From: CAYNEI01 sp964396185
Lineage (GTDB): Archaea; Thermoplasmatota; SW-10-69-26
Assembly (NCBI GenBank): GCA_964396185.1
Contig: CAYNEI010000033.1
Span: forward strand, 1 to 27,563
Length of the DNA stretch: 27,563 nucleotides
Direction: 5' to 3'
Part shown: positions 13,872-20,746 of the stretch, piece after piece
Layout: every line of letters begins with the position of its first letter
Numbering within the stretch: the first letter of the stretch is position 1
Position numbers and translations under genes: made by a program
The notes under the pieces: generated by a model
Database searches by the model: none
What the model saw: the letters and a program-made list of their open reading frames with translations, nothing else
What the model was told of the DNA's origin: nothing

Positions 13872-14846
13872 ATGCGCATCGGCGTGGTCGGTGCTGGCGC
13901 CTGGGGGACGACCCTGGCCCGGGTGACCTCACTGCGTGGGGTCGAAACACGCCTCTGGGTGCGAGGGCCAGAGCGGGCCCAGCAGATCGCCGAGCAGCGG
14001 GAGAACGAGAAGTACCTGCCTGGCATCGTGCTGCCCCGGGCGCTGGCCGTCACGAGCGATCTCGCGGAAGCCGTCGAGGGCGCCGAGATCGTTATCCACG
14101 CTGTCCCTAGCCATGCAACGCGGGAGATGGCCAAGCGCTACGCGGACCATCTCAATGAATCGGCCATCGTGGTCTCGGCCACCAAGGGGCTCGAGTACCG
14201 ATCCCACCGGACCATGAGCCAGATCATCGAGGAGGAGACCGAGCACCCGGTGGTCGCGCTCAGCGGGCCTAACCACGCCGAGGAGGTGAGCCGCGACCAG
14301 CCCACCGGGACCATCGTGGCCCACCCCCGTTACGAGCACGCCCAGCGCGTGGTCGCCGCGCTCTCCACACCCACGTTCAAGGCGTACGCCCACCCGGACC
14401 GCAACGGGGTCGAGCTCTGCGGGGCCTACAAGAACGTCATCGCCGTGGCCACCGGCATGAGCCAGGGCCTAGGCTACGGCGACAACACGCAAGCCGCGCT
14501 GATCACCCTGGGCCTCCAGGAGATGAGCCGGATCCTCCCAGCTCTGGACGGAGAGAGGCGCACCGCCTACGGACTGGCTGGCGTGGGTGATCTCATCGCC
14601 ACAGCCGGCTCGGACCACTCGCGCAACCGGACCTTCGGGAAGCGCATGGGCGAGGGGATGTCGGTCAAGGAGGCTACCGACTCCATGGGTGGCAAGGTGG
14701 TCGAGGGCATCCACGCAGCCAAGGCCTTCCACATCGTGGCAGAGGATGAGAAACTCAACCTCGCCCTCACCCGCGCGGTCTACGAGGTCGCCGAGTCCGG
14801 CGTGAGCGTCGAAGAGGCGACCCGCCAGCTGGTTGCGCTGGTCTAG
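13872..14846 (+). CDS. gpsA: NAD(P)-dependent glycerol-3-phosphate dehydrogenase, bacterial type
   Basis: The 324-residue enzyme has the Rossmann dinucleotide loop GAGAWGTTLA at residues 7-16, SATKGLE, LSGPNHAEEV, and ELCGAYKNVIAVATG with the likely catalytic Lys187. GpsA reduces dihydroxyacetone phosphate to sn-glycerol 3-phosphate, the bacterial/eukaryotic lipid backbone, unlike the archaeal G1P enzyme EgsA. The last third contains GVGDLIATAGSDHSRNR, a family signature for substrate binding. It directly follows plsC, which would use its product's acylated form. The start ATG adjoins the minicistron stop. Its stop lies in a CTAG shared with the convergent SRPBCC gene. Use in catabolism instead of lipid synthesis is possible. 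Confidence 0.95.
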   Translation: MRIGVVGAGAWGTTLARVTSLRGVETRLWVRGPERAQQIAEQRENEKYLPGIVLPRALAVTSDLAEAVEGAEIVIHAVPSHATREMAKRYADHLNESAIVVSATKGLEYRSHRTMSQIIEEETEHPVVALSGPNHAEEVSRDQPTGTIVAHPRYEHAQRVVAALSTPTFKAYAHPDRNGVELCGAYKNVIAVATGMSQGLGYGDNTQAALITLGLQEMSRILPALDGERRTAYGLAGVGDLIATAGSDHSRNRTFGKRMGEGMSVKEATDSMGGKVVEGIHAAKAFHIVAEDEKLNLALTRAVYEVAESGVSVEEATRQLVALV

Positions 14847-15286
14847 ATGCCGGCCCGCTGAGCCTCGATGAGCTCTTTCAGCTTGCTCGCCTGCTTCTTC
14901 AGGAAGTGGCGGTTCATGAGCCAGATCAGTGGCGCCATCACCTTGGTCCAGCCAGCCAGCTCGACCCGCACAGTCATGGTCACCTCTGTACCGTCACCCA
15001 CGGCGGCGTAGTCCCGGTCCATGATCATGGCCATCCCGTCGCGCTCGACGCGGTTGCTGGTGTGACGGTTCTCCTCCCAAGCGACGACCTCTCCCTGGTA
15101 GGTGTTGACCCGGCCGCCCTCCTCGATATGCATCTCGTAGGTGGTGCCAACGTTGTTCTCGGCCTCGTCGAGGAGCTCGAAACCAACGATGCCCTCGGCC
15201 CACTCCGGCGCGTTGTCCGGATCCTCGGTGTACTCGAAGACGTCGTCGATGGGAGCGCGGATGTGGACGGTGTGCGCCTGGCGCAT
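14843..15286 (-). CDS. SRPBCC (START/polyketide-cyclase-like) family protein
   Basis: The 147-residue protein starts MRQAHTVHIRAPIDDVFEYT, the usual first strand and helix of SRPBCC proteins, then EDPDNAPEWAEGIVGFELLD, and ends with a long amphipathic helix (LKKQASKLKELIEAQ) that closes the hydrophobic pocket. This fold binds hydrophobic ligands such as lipids; the ligand here is unknown. The ATG at 15286 is chosen because the fold begins there; the frame is open far upstream without homology. No strong TATA box is visible. It converges on gpsA, and the two stop codons share four bases (CTAG). Confidence 0.85.
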   Translation of the reverse strand: MRQAHTVHIRAPIDDVFEYTEDPDNAPEWAEGIVGFELLDEAENNVGTTYEMHIEEGGRVNTYQGEVVAWEENRHTSNRVERDGMAMIMDRDYAAVGDGTEVTMTVRVELAGWTKVMAPLIWLMNRHFLKKQASKLKELIEAQRAGI

Positions 15287-15413
15287 GGGCTCGGATGGCG
15301 GGTGCCTCTCTTCAACTCGTCGTCGCGGAACCAGCTTGCCGTTCAAGCAAACGCTTTTGAGGTGGGGCCCCTCTGTGCTTGCGAGGCTGTAACACGCCGT
15401 GGAGGCACTAGAG

Positions 15414-17285
15414 ATGCGATTCCCCAGCTCCATCCAACGAGACACAGCGCACCCAACGTCCCTATCCATCGTGCTCGGCGCGCTCATGTTGATCGTCCCA
15501 GCCGCCGCCCTGGCTCCCCTGGTCCTTGGCCAGGGACCCACCGGTGAGGTCCAAGTGGTCCCGGAGGTCGTCGATGGCTTCACCCTGGAGACCCTGGCCC
15601 CAGCCAGCGCTCCGACAGCCATCACCTTCGGGCCTGGAGGCACGGATGGCGCGGACCTGTACGCGGCCACCCTGGCCGGCAACGTCGTGCGCCACGAGCT
15701 GGCCTGGACGCCGCTGGGTCCTGTTGTAGAGGACGCAAGCGTGGTCGCCTCCGGGTTCAACCTTCCCCTCGGCCTCGCCTTCGACGAGGCGGGGGACCTG
15801 TACGTCTCGGACTCGGAGACCAGCGCCGATGCCGGTCGGCTGGTCGGTTTCGTGGTGAAGATCGACGCCAACACGGGCCAGCGCGAGCGCATCGTGGACG
15901 GGGTGCCCAACGGCCAGCACAACATCAACCACCTGCAGTTCGGCCCGGACGGTCAGCTCTACCTGCCTGTGGGGAACCCGAACGACCACGGCAACGGGAC
16001 CGGCACCGGCGACTCGGACATCTTCCCGTACAGCGGCGCGTTCCTCCGCGTCGACGTGGACGAACTCGACGCCCAGGGCCCCGCCGTGCTCCACTGGGTG
16101 GACGCCAACGGCGACCGCATCCCCGACGACGACATCGTGGACCACCCGCGCAACCAGGACTTCGCCGACAAGGTGGACGTCTTCGCCCGGGGCTTCCGCA
16201 ACATCTTCGATCTTGCCTTCGCCCCCGACACGCTCCCGTTCGCGGGCACAGCCTACACGGGGGAGAACGGTGCTGATGCGCCCTCCAGCCAGGACAGCGT
16301 CTACAAGATCGAGGAGGGCGGCAACCACGGCTACCCGTTCTGCTACAACGTGGGCGAACCGGGCGCTACCGGAGCCGACGTAAGCAAGGCACCCAACCCG
16401 AACTCCCCGAACCCAGACGTCGGTTGCAACAACAAGGTCACAGCCACCGCGCTGATCGGCTGGCACATCTGCGCGACCGGCGTGGACTTCCCCAGCGACG
16501 GGCAAGACGGACCCACCGCGCAAGGTGCCCCGGGGATCCCCTACACGTTCCCCTCCGGCTTCCAGCAGAGCCTCTTCGTGGCCGAGTGCGGGCCGTTCTT
16601 CTTGCACGACACGATCACCCGCACCCTCGAACAGGGCGCGACCACGCACAACAACGGCCACAAGGTCACCCGCGTCGCGCTGGACGCCAACGGCGAGGCC
16701 ACCGACGTGGAGGACTTCGTGAAGGGCCTGGCCCTGCCCACCGACGTCAAGTTCGGCCCCGACGGTGCCATGTACATCGCCGATGCCGGCGCGCTCTACC
16801 GGGTGGCTCCGATCCCGAGCCTCGACACCCCAGACGCCACGGTCCCCGTGGCCGCCGCCGGGGTCTCGTTCATCGCCCCGGTCACGGTGGTCCCCACGGG
16901 CACAACGGTCGAGTGGACGCGCGGCGCGCTACCGCATTCGGTCACCACCAGCGAGGACCCGTGCATCCCGCATCTGGACTCCTCGACGTGCCAGCCCAAC
17001 GACGTCGACAACAGCGATGCGAACCCGGACACGTTCAACCACGACATCGGCGCCCCACTCAGCTCCGTGAGCCACACCTTCGAGAACGCAGGCACGTTCC
17101 CCTACTACTGCTCGTACCACTACCAGCTCGGGATGGTCGGCATGGTCGTGGTGCTCGACCCGGCCAACCCCGCCGCCTCAGCCAGCATCCTTGAGGAGGC
17201 CCGCGAGCTGATGGCCGACTCGATCCTGGATGACCCTGCCGAGGCAGACCTGGACCACACGCACGAGGGCCACGTCCACGCGTGA
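15414..17285 (+). CDS. Secreted glucose/sorbosone dehydrogenase-like propeller fused to a cupredoxin domain
   Basis: The 623-residue protein has a signal segment (LSIVLGALMLIVPAAALAPL, near residues 17-36), then a six-bladed-propeller region typical of PQQ-type sorbosone dehydrogenases: GFNLPLGLAFDEAGDLYVSD, HNINHLQFGPDGQLYLPVG, FARGFRNIFDLAF and EEGGNHGYPFCYN. From about residue 485 a plastocyanin-like domain follows, with type-1 copper ligands His508 (LPHSV), Cys566, His569 and Met574 (CSYHYQLGM, the CxxHxxxxM pattern). Electrons from sugar or alcohol oxidation could pass to the attached copper site. The ATG at 15414 lies eight bases after GGAGG; a GTG at 15399 is less likely. The His/Glu-rich tail may bind metal. 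Confidence 0.85.
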   Translation: MRFPSSIQRDTAHPTSLSIVLGALMLIVPAAALAPLVLGQGPTGEVQVVPEVVDGFTLETLAPASAPTAITFGPGGTDGADLYAATLAGNVVRHELAWTPLGPVVEDASVVASGFNLPLGLAFDEAGDLYVSDSETSADAGRLVGFVVKIDANTGQRERIVDGVPNGQHNINHLQFGPDGQLYLPVGNPNDHGNGTGTGDSDIFPYSGAFLRVDVDELDAQGPAVLHWVDANGDRIPDDDIVDHPRNQDFADKVDVFARGFRNIFDLAFAPDTLPFAGTAYTGENGADAPSSQDSVYKIEEGGNHGYPFCYNVGEPGATGADVSKAPNPNSPNPDVGCNNKVTATALIGWHICATGVDFPSDGQDGPTAQGAPGIPYTFPSGFQQSLFVAECGPFFLHDTITRTLEQGATTHNNGHKVTRVALDANGEATDVEDFVKGLALPTDVKFGPDGAMYIADAGALYRVAPIPSLDTPDATVPVAAAGVSFIAPVTVVPTGTTVEWTRGALPHSVTTSEDPCIPHLDSSTCQPNDVDNSDANPDTFNHDIGAPLSSVSHTFENAGTFPYYCSYHYQLGMVGMVVVLDPANPAASASILEEARELMADSILDDPAEADLDHTHEGHVHA

Positions 17286-17294
17286 ACGAGGCAG

Positions 17295-17303
17295 CTCTAT
17301 ACG
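17295..17303 (+). promoter_or_regulatory. TATA-like element of the short-chain dehydrogenase gene
   Basis: CTCTATACG lies 20-28 nt before the ATG at 17323, with no Shine-Dalgarno site, fitting a leaderless transcript. Confidence 0.5.
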
Positions 17304-17322
17304 TGGGCTCGCATGAGGGTCC

Positions 17323-18078
17323 ATGGACGATGGACCCGACCTCTCAGGCAAGCGCGCCCTGGTGACCGGAGGCAGCCGCGGCATCGGGCGGGCCACCGCG
17401 CTCAGCCTGGCCCGCGCCGGTGCAGACGTGGTGGTCGCCTCCCGGTCGATCAGCGAGCTTGAGCTCGTGGCCGGGGAGATCGAGAAGCTCGGCCGCACCG
17501 CCGGAGCCCTCCAGGTGGACCTCGCCGAACCGGGCACCCCCGCCAGCCTCGTGGACCAGGCCATGGAGGCCCTCGGCGGGCTTGAGATCCTCGTCAACAA
17601 CGCCGCCGTCCCCGCCCCATGGAAGCGGGCTGAACAGGTCACGCCGGACGACTGGGACCTGCTGGTCCAGGTGAACCTCAAGGCCCCCCACATGCTCGCC
17701 CAAGCCGCCCTCCCCCAGCTCTCTGATGGAGGCTCCATCGTGAACATCGCCAGCGTGGCTGGCACCGAGGCCACGCGCCGCATGCTCCCCTACTCGGTGA
17801 CCAAGGCCGGCCTCATCCAGCTCACCAAGGACCTGGCCATGGAGTGGTCCGAGAAGGGTGTGCGGGTCAACGCCATCGCGCCGGGCTGGACGGAAACGGA
17901 CATGACCGAGGGGCTGCGAGCCAACGAGGAGATCCGTGCTGGCCTCGAGGCCACCATCCCGCTGGGTCGCTTCGGCTCCCCGGAGGAGATCGCCCCCCTG
18001 GTCACCTTCCTGGCCAGCGACCAAGCAAGCTACATCACGGGAGCGCTCTTCGTGGCCGACGGTGGGGAGTCCCTATAG
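17323..18078 (+). CDS. Short-chain dehydrogenase/reductase, FabG-like
   Basis: The 251-residue classical SDR has the cofactor loop TGGSRGIGRA at residues 15-24, VNNAAV, the catalytic Ser of NIASVAG, the YSVTK active-site Tyr/Lys, and the PGWTETDM and DGGESL segments that follow. It is closest in style to 3-oxoacyl-ACP reductase FabG, but the substrate of SDRs cannot be read from these motifs. Cytoplasmic. It follows the secreted dehydrogenase and lies 3 kb from plsC-gpsA; a role in acyl-chain or sugar metabolism is possible but only inferred. Leaderless start at 17323. Confidence 0.9.
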   Translation: MDDGPDLSGKRALVTGGSRGIGRATALSLARAGADVVVASRSISELELVAGEIEKLGRTAGALQVDLAEPGTPASLVDQAMEALGGLEILVNNAAVPAPWKRAEQVTPDDWDLLVQVNLKAPHMLAQAALPQLSDGGSIVNIASVAGTEATRRMLPYSVTKAGLIQLTKDLAMEWSEKGVRVNAIAPGWTETDMTEGLRANEEIRAGLEATIPLGRFGSPEEIAPLVTFLASDQASYITGALFVADGGESL

Positions 18079-18212
18079 CCCCAAGCAACCTGGCCGATCC
18101 TGCCCGCGCTCGATCCCCAGCCCCTGGCTCGGCTCGCTGGCAAGCGCTGGCCGATGGCCTCTGGCCCCAGCTCGCACCCCGCGAGGGACGACGAACGAGT
18201 GGGGGCCGAGGC

Positions 18213-18743
18213 TTGCTCGTGCTGGTCGCAGCCATCCCCGTCAGCGGGAAGACGACGCTCTCACACGCACTGGCCGAGGCCATCGAGGGCCCGGTGGCCC
18301 ACATCGAGAACGATGCCATCCGACCCCACGTCGTCCAGGCGCTTGGCCGCAGCCAGCCCCTCTACACGGCCGAGGAGAACCTGGCGGTCTACGAGGTCTG
18401 CCGCGGCCTCTGCCGCCGGGCCCTGGAGGCGGGCTGCCACGCCATCCACGACGCCACGAACCTCGACGAGGGGCTGCGCACCCTCTCCTACCAACTCGCA
18501 GACGAGCTCAACGCTCCCGTCGGTGTGCTCTTCGTGCGCACGCCCCGCGAGGAGCTCATCGAACGGGCCGAGCGCCTCGACCGCGATCGACAGCGCGCCC
18601 TGGCCAAGTTCCTGGACATCGAACCCGACGCGCAGGCGTGCGAGCGAGGCTTCGTGGAGGTCGATGGCACCCAGCCGGTGGCTCAGAATGTGGCTGAGGT
18701 GCTCGCGCACCCTGCGTTCGAGGCTTTGAAGGGGAAGAGTTAA
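18213..18743 (+). CDS. P-loop kinase, AAA_33 family
   Basis: The protein (about 176 residues) has the phosphate-binding loop AAIPVSGKTTL near its start, NDAIRPHVV, and the strongly conserved HDATNLDEGLRTLSYQLADE segment of AAA_33 kinases, followed by VLFVRTPREELIERAERLDR with lid arginines. The family phosphorylates small molecules or nucleic acids (relatives include polynucleotide kinase and seryl-tRNA(Sec) kinase). The loop's first Gly is replaced by Ala. The start is uncertain: no ATG is available in frame, TTG at 18213 or GTG at 18219 are the closest options, and the frame is open back into the preceding gene. It ends six bases before the inverted-repeat element. Confidence 0.75.
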   Translation: MLVLVAAIPVSGKTTLSHALAEAIEGPVAHIENDAIRPHVVQALGRSQPLYTAEENLAVYEVCRGLCRRALEAGCHAIHDATNLDEGLRTLSYQLADELNAPVGVLFVRTPREELIERAERLDRDRQRALAKFLDIEPDAQACERGFVEVDGTQPVAQNVAEVLAHPAFEALKGKS

Positions 18744-18748
18744 GTAAT

Positions 18749-19072
18749 AGGTGACGGCGGTTGTCTCGTAGATGATGATTGACGCGCGGGATCCCCGTGT
18801 GGCCCTTCTCCGAGACACCTCGACATACCAGGGCAACCGCTCCGTCAACCTGCGTCCTGGCGGACGCCCGGGTTCCGCCCCTGGCGGGCGGTCTCTGGAC
18901 CTGATCCGCCTAGGGGAACCACCGATTCAACGAGCGGTCTGACGACCGCCTGGGTTCCGCCCCTGCCGGAGAGAACCACCGATTCAACGAGCGGTCTGAC
19001 GACCGCCTGGGTTCCGCCCCTGCCGGGCGGTCTCGTAGATGATGATCGACGCGCGGGAAGCCGCCGTCACCT
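18749..19072. mobile_element. 324-bp element bounded by 12-bp perfect inverted repeats (MITE-like or structured RNA)
   Basis: AGGTGACGGCGG at 18749-18760 and CCGCCGTCACCT at 19061-19072 are exact reverse complements. Just inside each end is a 29-bp direct repeat with one mismatch (18763-18791 and 19030-19058). The interior holds a 54-bp tandem repeat. No protein-coding gene is convincing inside, and no clear target-site duplication is seen. Confidence 0.5.
18916..19026. repeat. 54-bp tandem repeat, two exact copies
   Basis: Copies at 18916-18969 and 18973-19026 are identical, period 57. Each contains the dyad GCGGTC-TGAC-GACCGC and the phrase GGGTTCCGCCCCTG. Partial relatives occur at 18870-18894 and, degenerate, at 19133-19185. 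Confidence 0.9.
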
Positions 19073-19132
19073 GTTCTCTGTGCCTTACTCTCGTAGGGTA
19101 GCCCTCGCATAGTCACGTGGCCTGGTGGCCGA

Positions 19133-19241
19133 GAACCACTGAATCAACGCGCGGTCTGGAGCCCCCCTGGGTTCCGCCCTTGGCGGGCGGCCTGCCGGTC
19201 GGTCCTCCGTTCGCTCCGCGTCTCCGTGGCTCCGTGTTGAC
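19133..19241. repeat. Degenerate third copy of the 54-bp unit plus an ACGGAG-type repeat
   Basis: 19133-19185 resembles the 54-bp unit (GAACCACTGAATCAACG... GGGTTCCGCC), and 19204-19241 matches the short-unit repeat at 4387-4422 on the reverse strand with several substitutions. With the element before it, the region 18744-19255 contains no gene I can support. Confidence 0.7.
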
Positions 19242-19255
19242 CGTTGTCGCCGGTC

Positions 19256-20017
19256 TCACCGCTGTTGCTGGATCCACGCCACCACGATATCTCGCGTGCC
19301 CGGGCTCTCGAGCAACTGGGTGCCATGGCTGTTCCCATCCACGATCTCCAGGGTGGTCGGTCCACCGTGGTCCGCGGCGAGCTGGCGGGCCGAGTCGGCC
19401 GCGTAGCGATCCCCCTCGGAAGCCAGCATCAGCGCAGCAGCGTCGTGCTCCGGGGTGACCTCCTCGGTGGTTACCCCCTGATAGTCCAGGCCCGGTGAGA
19501 GCAGGGCCAGGGGGGTCTCCGTCCCGGTGCGCACCGCCCAGCGCAAGGCTTGGTTGGCTCCGATGGAGGCGCCGACCACCACATGCGGGGCCCCACCGAG
19601 CCAGTCGGCAGCCGCCTCGAGGTCGCGATCCATGACGGCAAGTTGGGCGCGCGAGAACGCATCGATGCGGTGGGTCGAGCCATCGGTCCTGTTCACACTC
19701 TCCCCGTGGCCGCGGGAATCGAAGGCGAGCACCCGCCAGCCGTCCTCTGAGAGCTCGGTGGCCAGGGTGGCGTAGCGGCCGCGCTGCTCGTTGAGCCCAT
19801 GCACGAGCACGGCCGTCGGGGCCCCTGCGCGCTGCTCGTCGGCTGGGAGCCACTGCTCGCCCTGAAGGACCCACCCATCTCCTGAGGTGAAGCAGACCGG
19901 CTGGCCTCCGTGGCTGGCCTCCCCAGGCGTGCAAGCCGATCCCTGGCTCACGCATCCAGCCAGGGGACCTGAGAGCAAGAGGAGGACAAGCCATGCCGGG
20001 ACGGTGCGCGGGCGCAT
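19256..20017 (-). CDS. Alpha/beta-hydrolase lipoprotein
   Basis: The 253-residue protein begins with a lipoprotein signal (VPAWLVLLLLSGPLAGC, lipid Cys at residue 22). The mature part has the alpha/beta-hydrolase elements VLVHGLNEQRGRY (oxyanion region), FDSRGHGES, the nucleophile elbow VVGASIGANQAL with Ser in GASIG, a candidate acid in LASEGDRYA, and the C-terminal His in GNSHGTQLL. It resembles monoacylglycerol-lipase/serine aminopeptidase type hydrolases (GHGES), acting on the cell surface; the substrate is unknown. The ATG at 20017 is fixed by the signal peptide. It is divergent from dcd and shares the 60-bp promoter region. Confidence 0.85.
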   Translation of the reverse strand: MRPRTVPAWLVLLLLSGPLAGCVSQGSACTPGEASHGGQPVCFTSGDGWVLQGEQWLPADEQRAGAPTAVLVHGLNEQRGRYATLATELSEDGWRVLAFDSRGHGESVNRTDGSTHRIDAFSRAQLAVMDRDLEAAADWLGGAPHVVVGASIGANQALRWAVRTGTETPLALLSPGLDYQGVTTEEVTPEHDAAALMLASEGDRYAADSARQLAADHGGPTTLEIVDGNSHGTQLLESPGTRDIVVAWIQQQR

Positions 20018-20040
20018 CGCACCCCCACCGGAAACCCCCC

Positions 20041-20056
20041 CAATAGGTATGTATGG
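20041..20056. promoter_or_regulatory. Shared divergent promoter of the hydrolase and dcd genes
   Basis: The AT-rich CAATAGGTATGTATGG lies 22-37 nt from the dcd ATG (20078) and 24-39 nt from the hydrolase ATG (20017). It is the only AT-rich patch in the 60-bp intergenic space, so it probably holds TATA elements for both directions. Confidence 0.5.
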
Positions 20057-20077
20057 AACCGGGCGGGTAGCTGGGCC

Positions 20078-20656
20078 ATGATCCTCTCGGACCGGGACAT
20101 CGAGGCGCGTCTCCAGGAGGGCGACCTCGTCGTCGATCCGCTGGATGACCCCAAGGTGCAGATCCAGCCGTCCAGCATCGACCTGCGGCTGGGCAACGAC
20201 TTCGTCGTGTACAAGACGACCCACGTGCCCTTCATCGACCCGCGCAACCAGGGCACCCAGTCCGAGTACACCACGGACGTCCACATCCCGGACGGCGAGC
20301 CGTTCATCCTCCATCCCGGCGAGTTCGCACTGGGCTCGACGTACGAGACGGTGAAGATCCCCGACGATCTCGTCGCCATGGTGGAGGGCCGCTCGAGCCT
20401 CGGCCGCCTGGCCATCGTGGTGCACGCCACCGCCGGCCTGTGCGACCCCGGCTTCCAGGGCAAGATCACCCTCGAACTCTCGAACCTCGGCCGGGTCCCC
20501 ATCGCGCTCTACCCGAAGATGCGAGTGAGCCAGATCGTGCTCCACCAGATGACCAGCCCGGCGCTGCGCCCGTACGGGGCCGAGCGAGGCTCCAAGTACC
20601 AAGGCCAGGCAGGCCCCGAGCTCAGCCAGATCCAGCGGGACTTCGACGAGGAGTGA
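20078..20656 (+). CDS. dcd: dCTP deaminase
   Basis: The 192-residue protein starts MILSDRDIEARLQEGDLVVD and contains QPSSIDLRLG, VEGRSSLGRLAIVVHATAG and DPGFQGKITLELSN, the substrate-binding and catalytic segments of the dCTP deaminase/dUTPase fold; the catalytic Glu is in TLELSN. It converts dCTP to dUTP for thymidylate synthesis. Whether it also hydrolyses dUTP to dUMP, as in some archaeal bifunctional enzymes, cannot be decided from these motifs alone. The length is normal and the protein is cytoplasmic. Leaderless start; divergent from the hydrolase gene. Confidence 0.95.
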   Translation: MILSDRDIEARLQEGDLVVDPLDDPKVQIQPSSIDLRLGNDFVVYKTTHVPFIDPRNQGTQSEYTTDVHIPDGEPFILHPGEFALGSTYETVKIPDDLVAMVEGRSSLGRLAIVVHATAGLCDPGFQGKITLELSNLGRVPIALYPKMRVSQIVLHQMTSPALRPYGAERGSKYQGQAGPELSQIQRDFDEE

Positions 20657-20746
20657 CCGGTCACATACGCTGGCTGCGTCGACTGGGAGGGGACCGTCGA
20701 GTTTATCCTTCGGGACGGGATGGTGGCGCCCCGGGGATTGACCACT

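Noticed and set aside
18910..19116. Reverse-strand ORF with repeated GAEPRRSSDRSLNRWF
   Set aside because: The protein repeat is only a translation of the 54-bp DNA tandem repeat; the dyad structure and degenerate copies outside any frame argue for a non-coding repeat.
18916..19185. Possible CRISPR array
   Set aside because: The repeats are 54 bp with only three bases between the two exact copies; there are no spacers of regular length and no cas genes.
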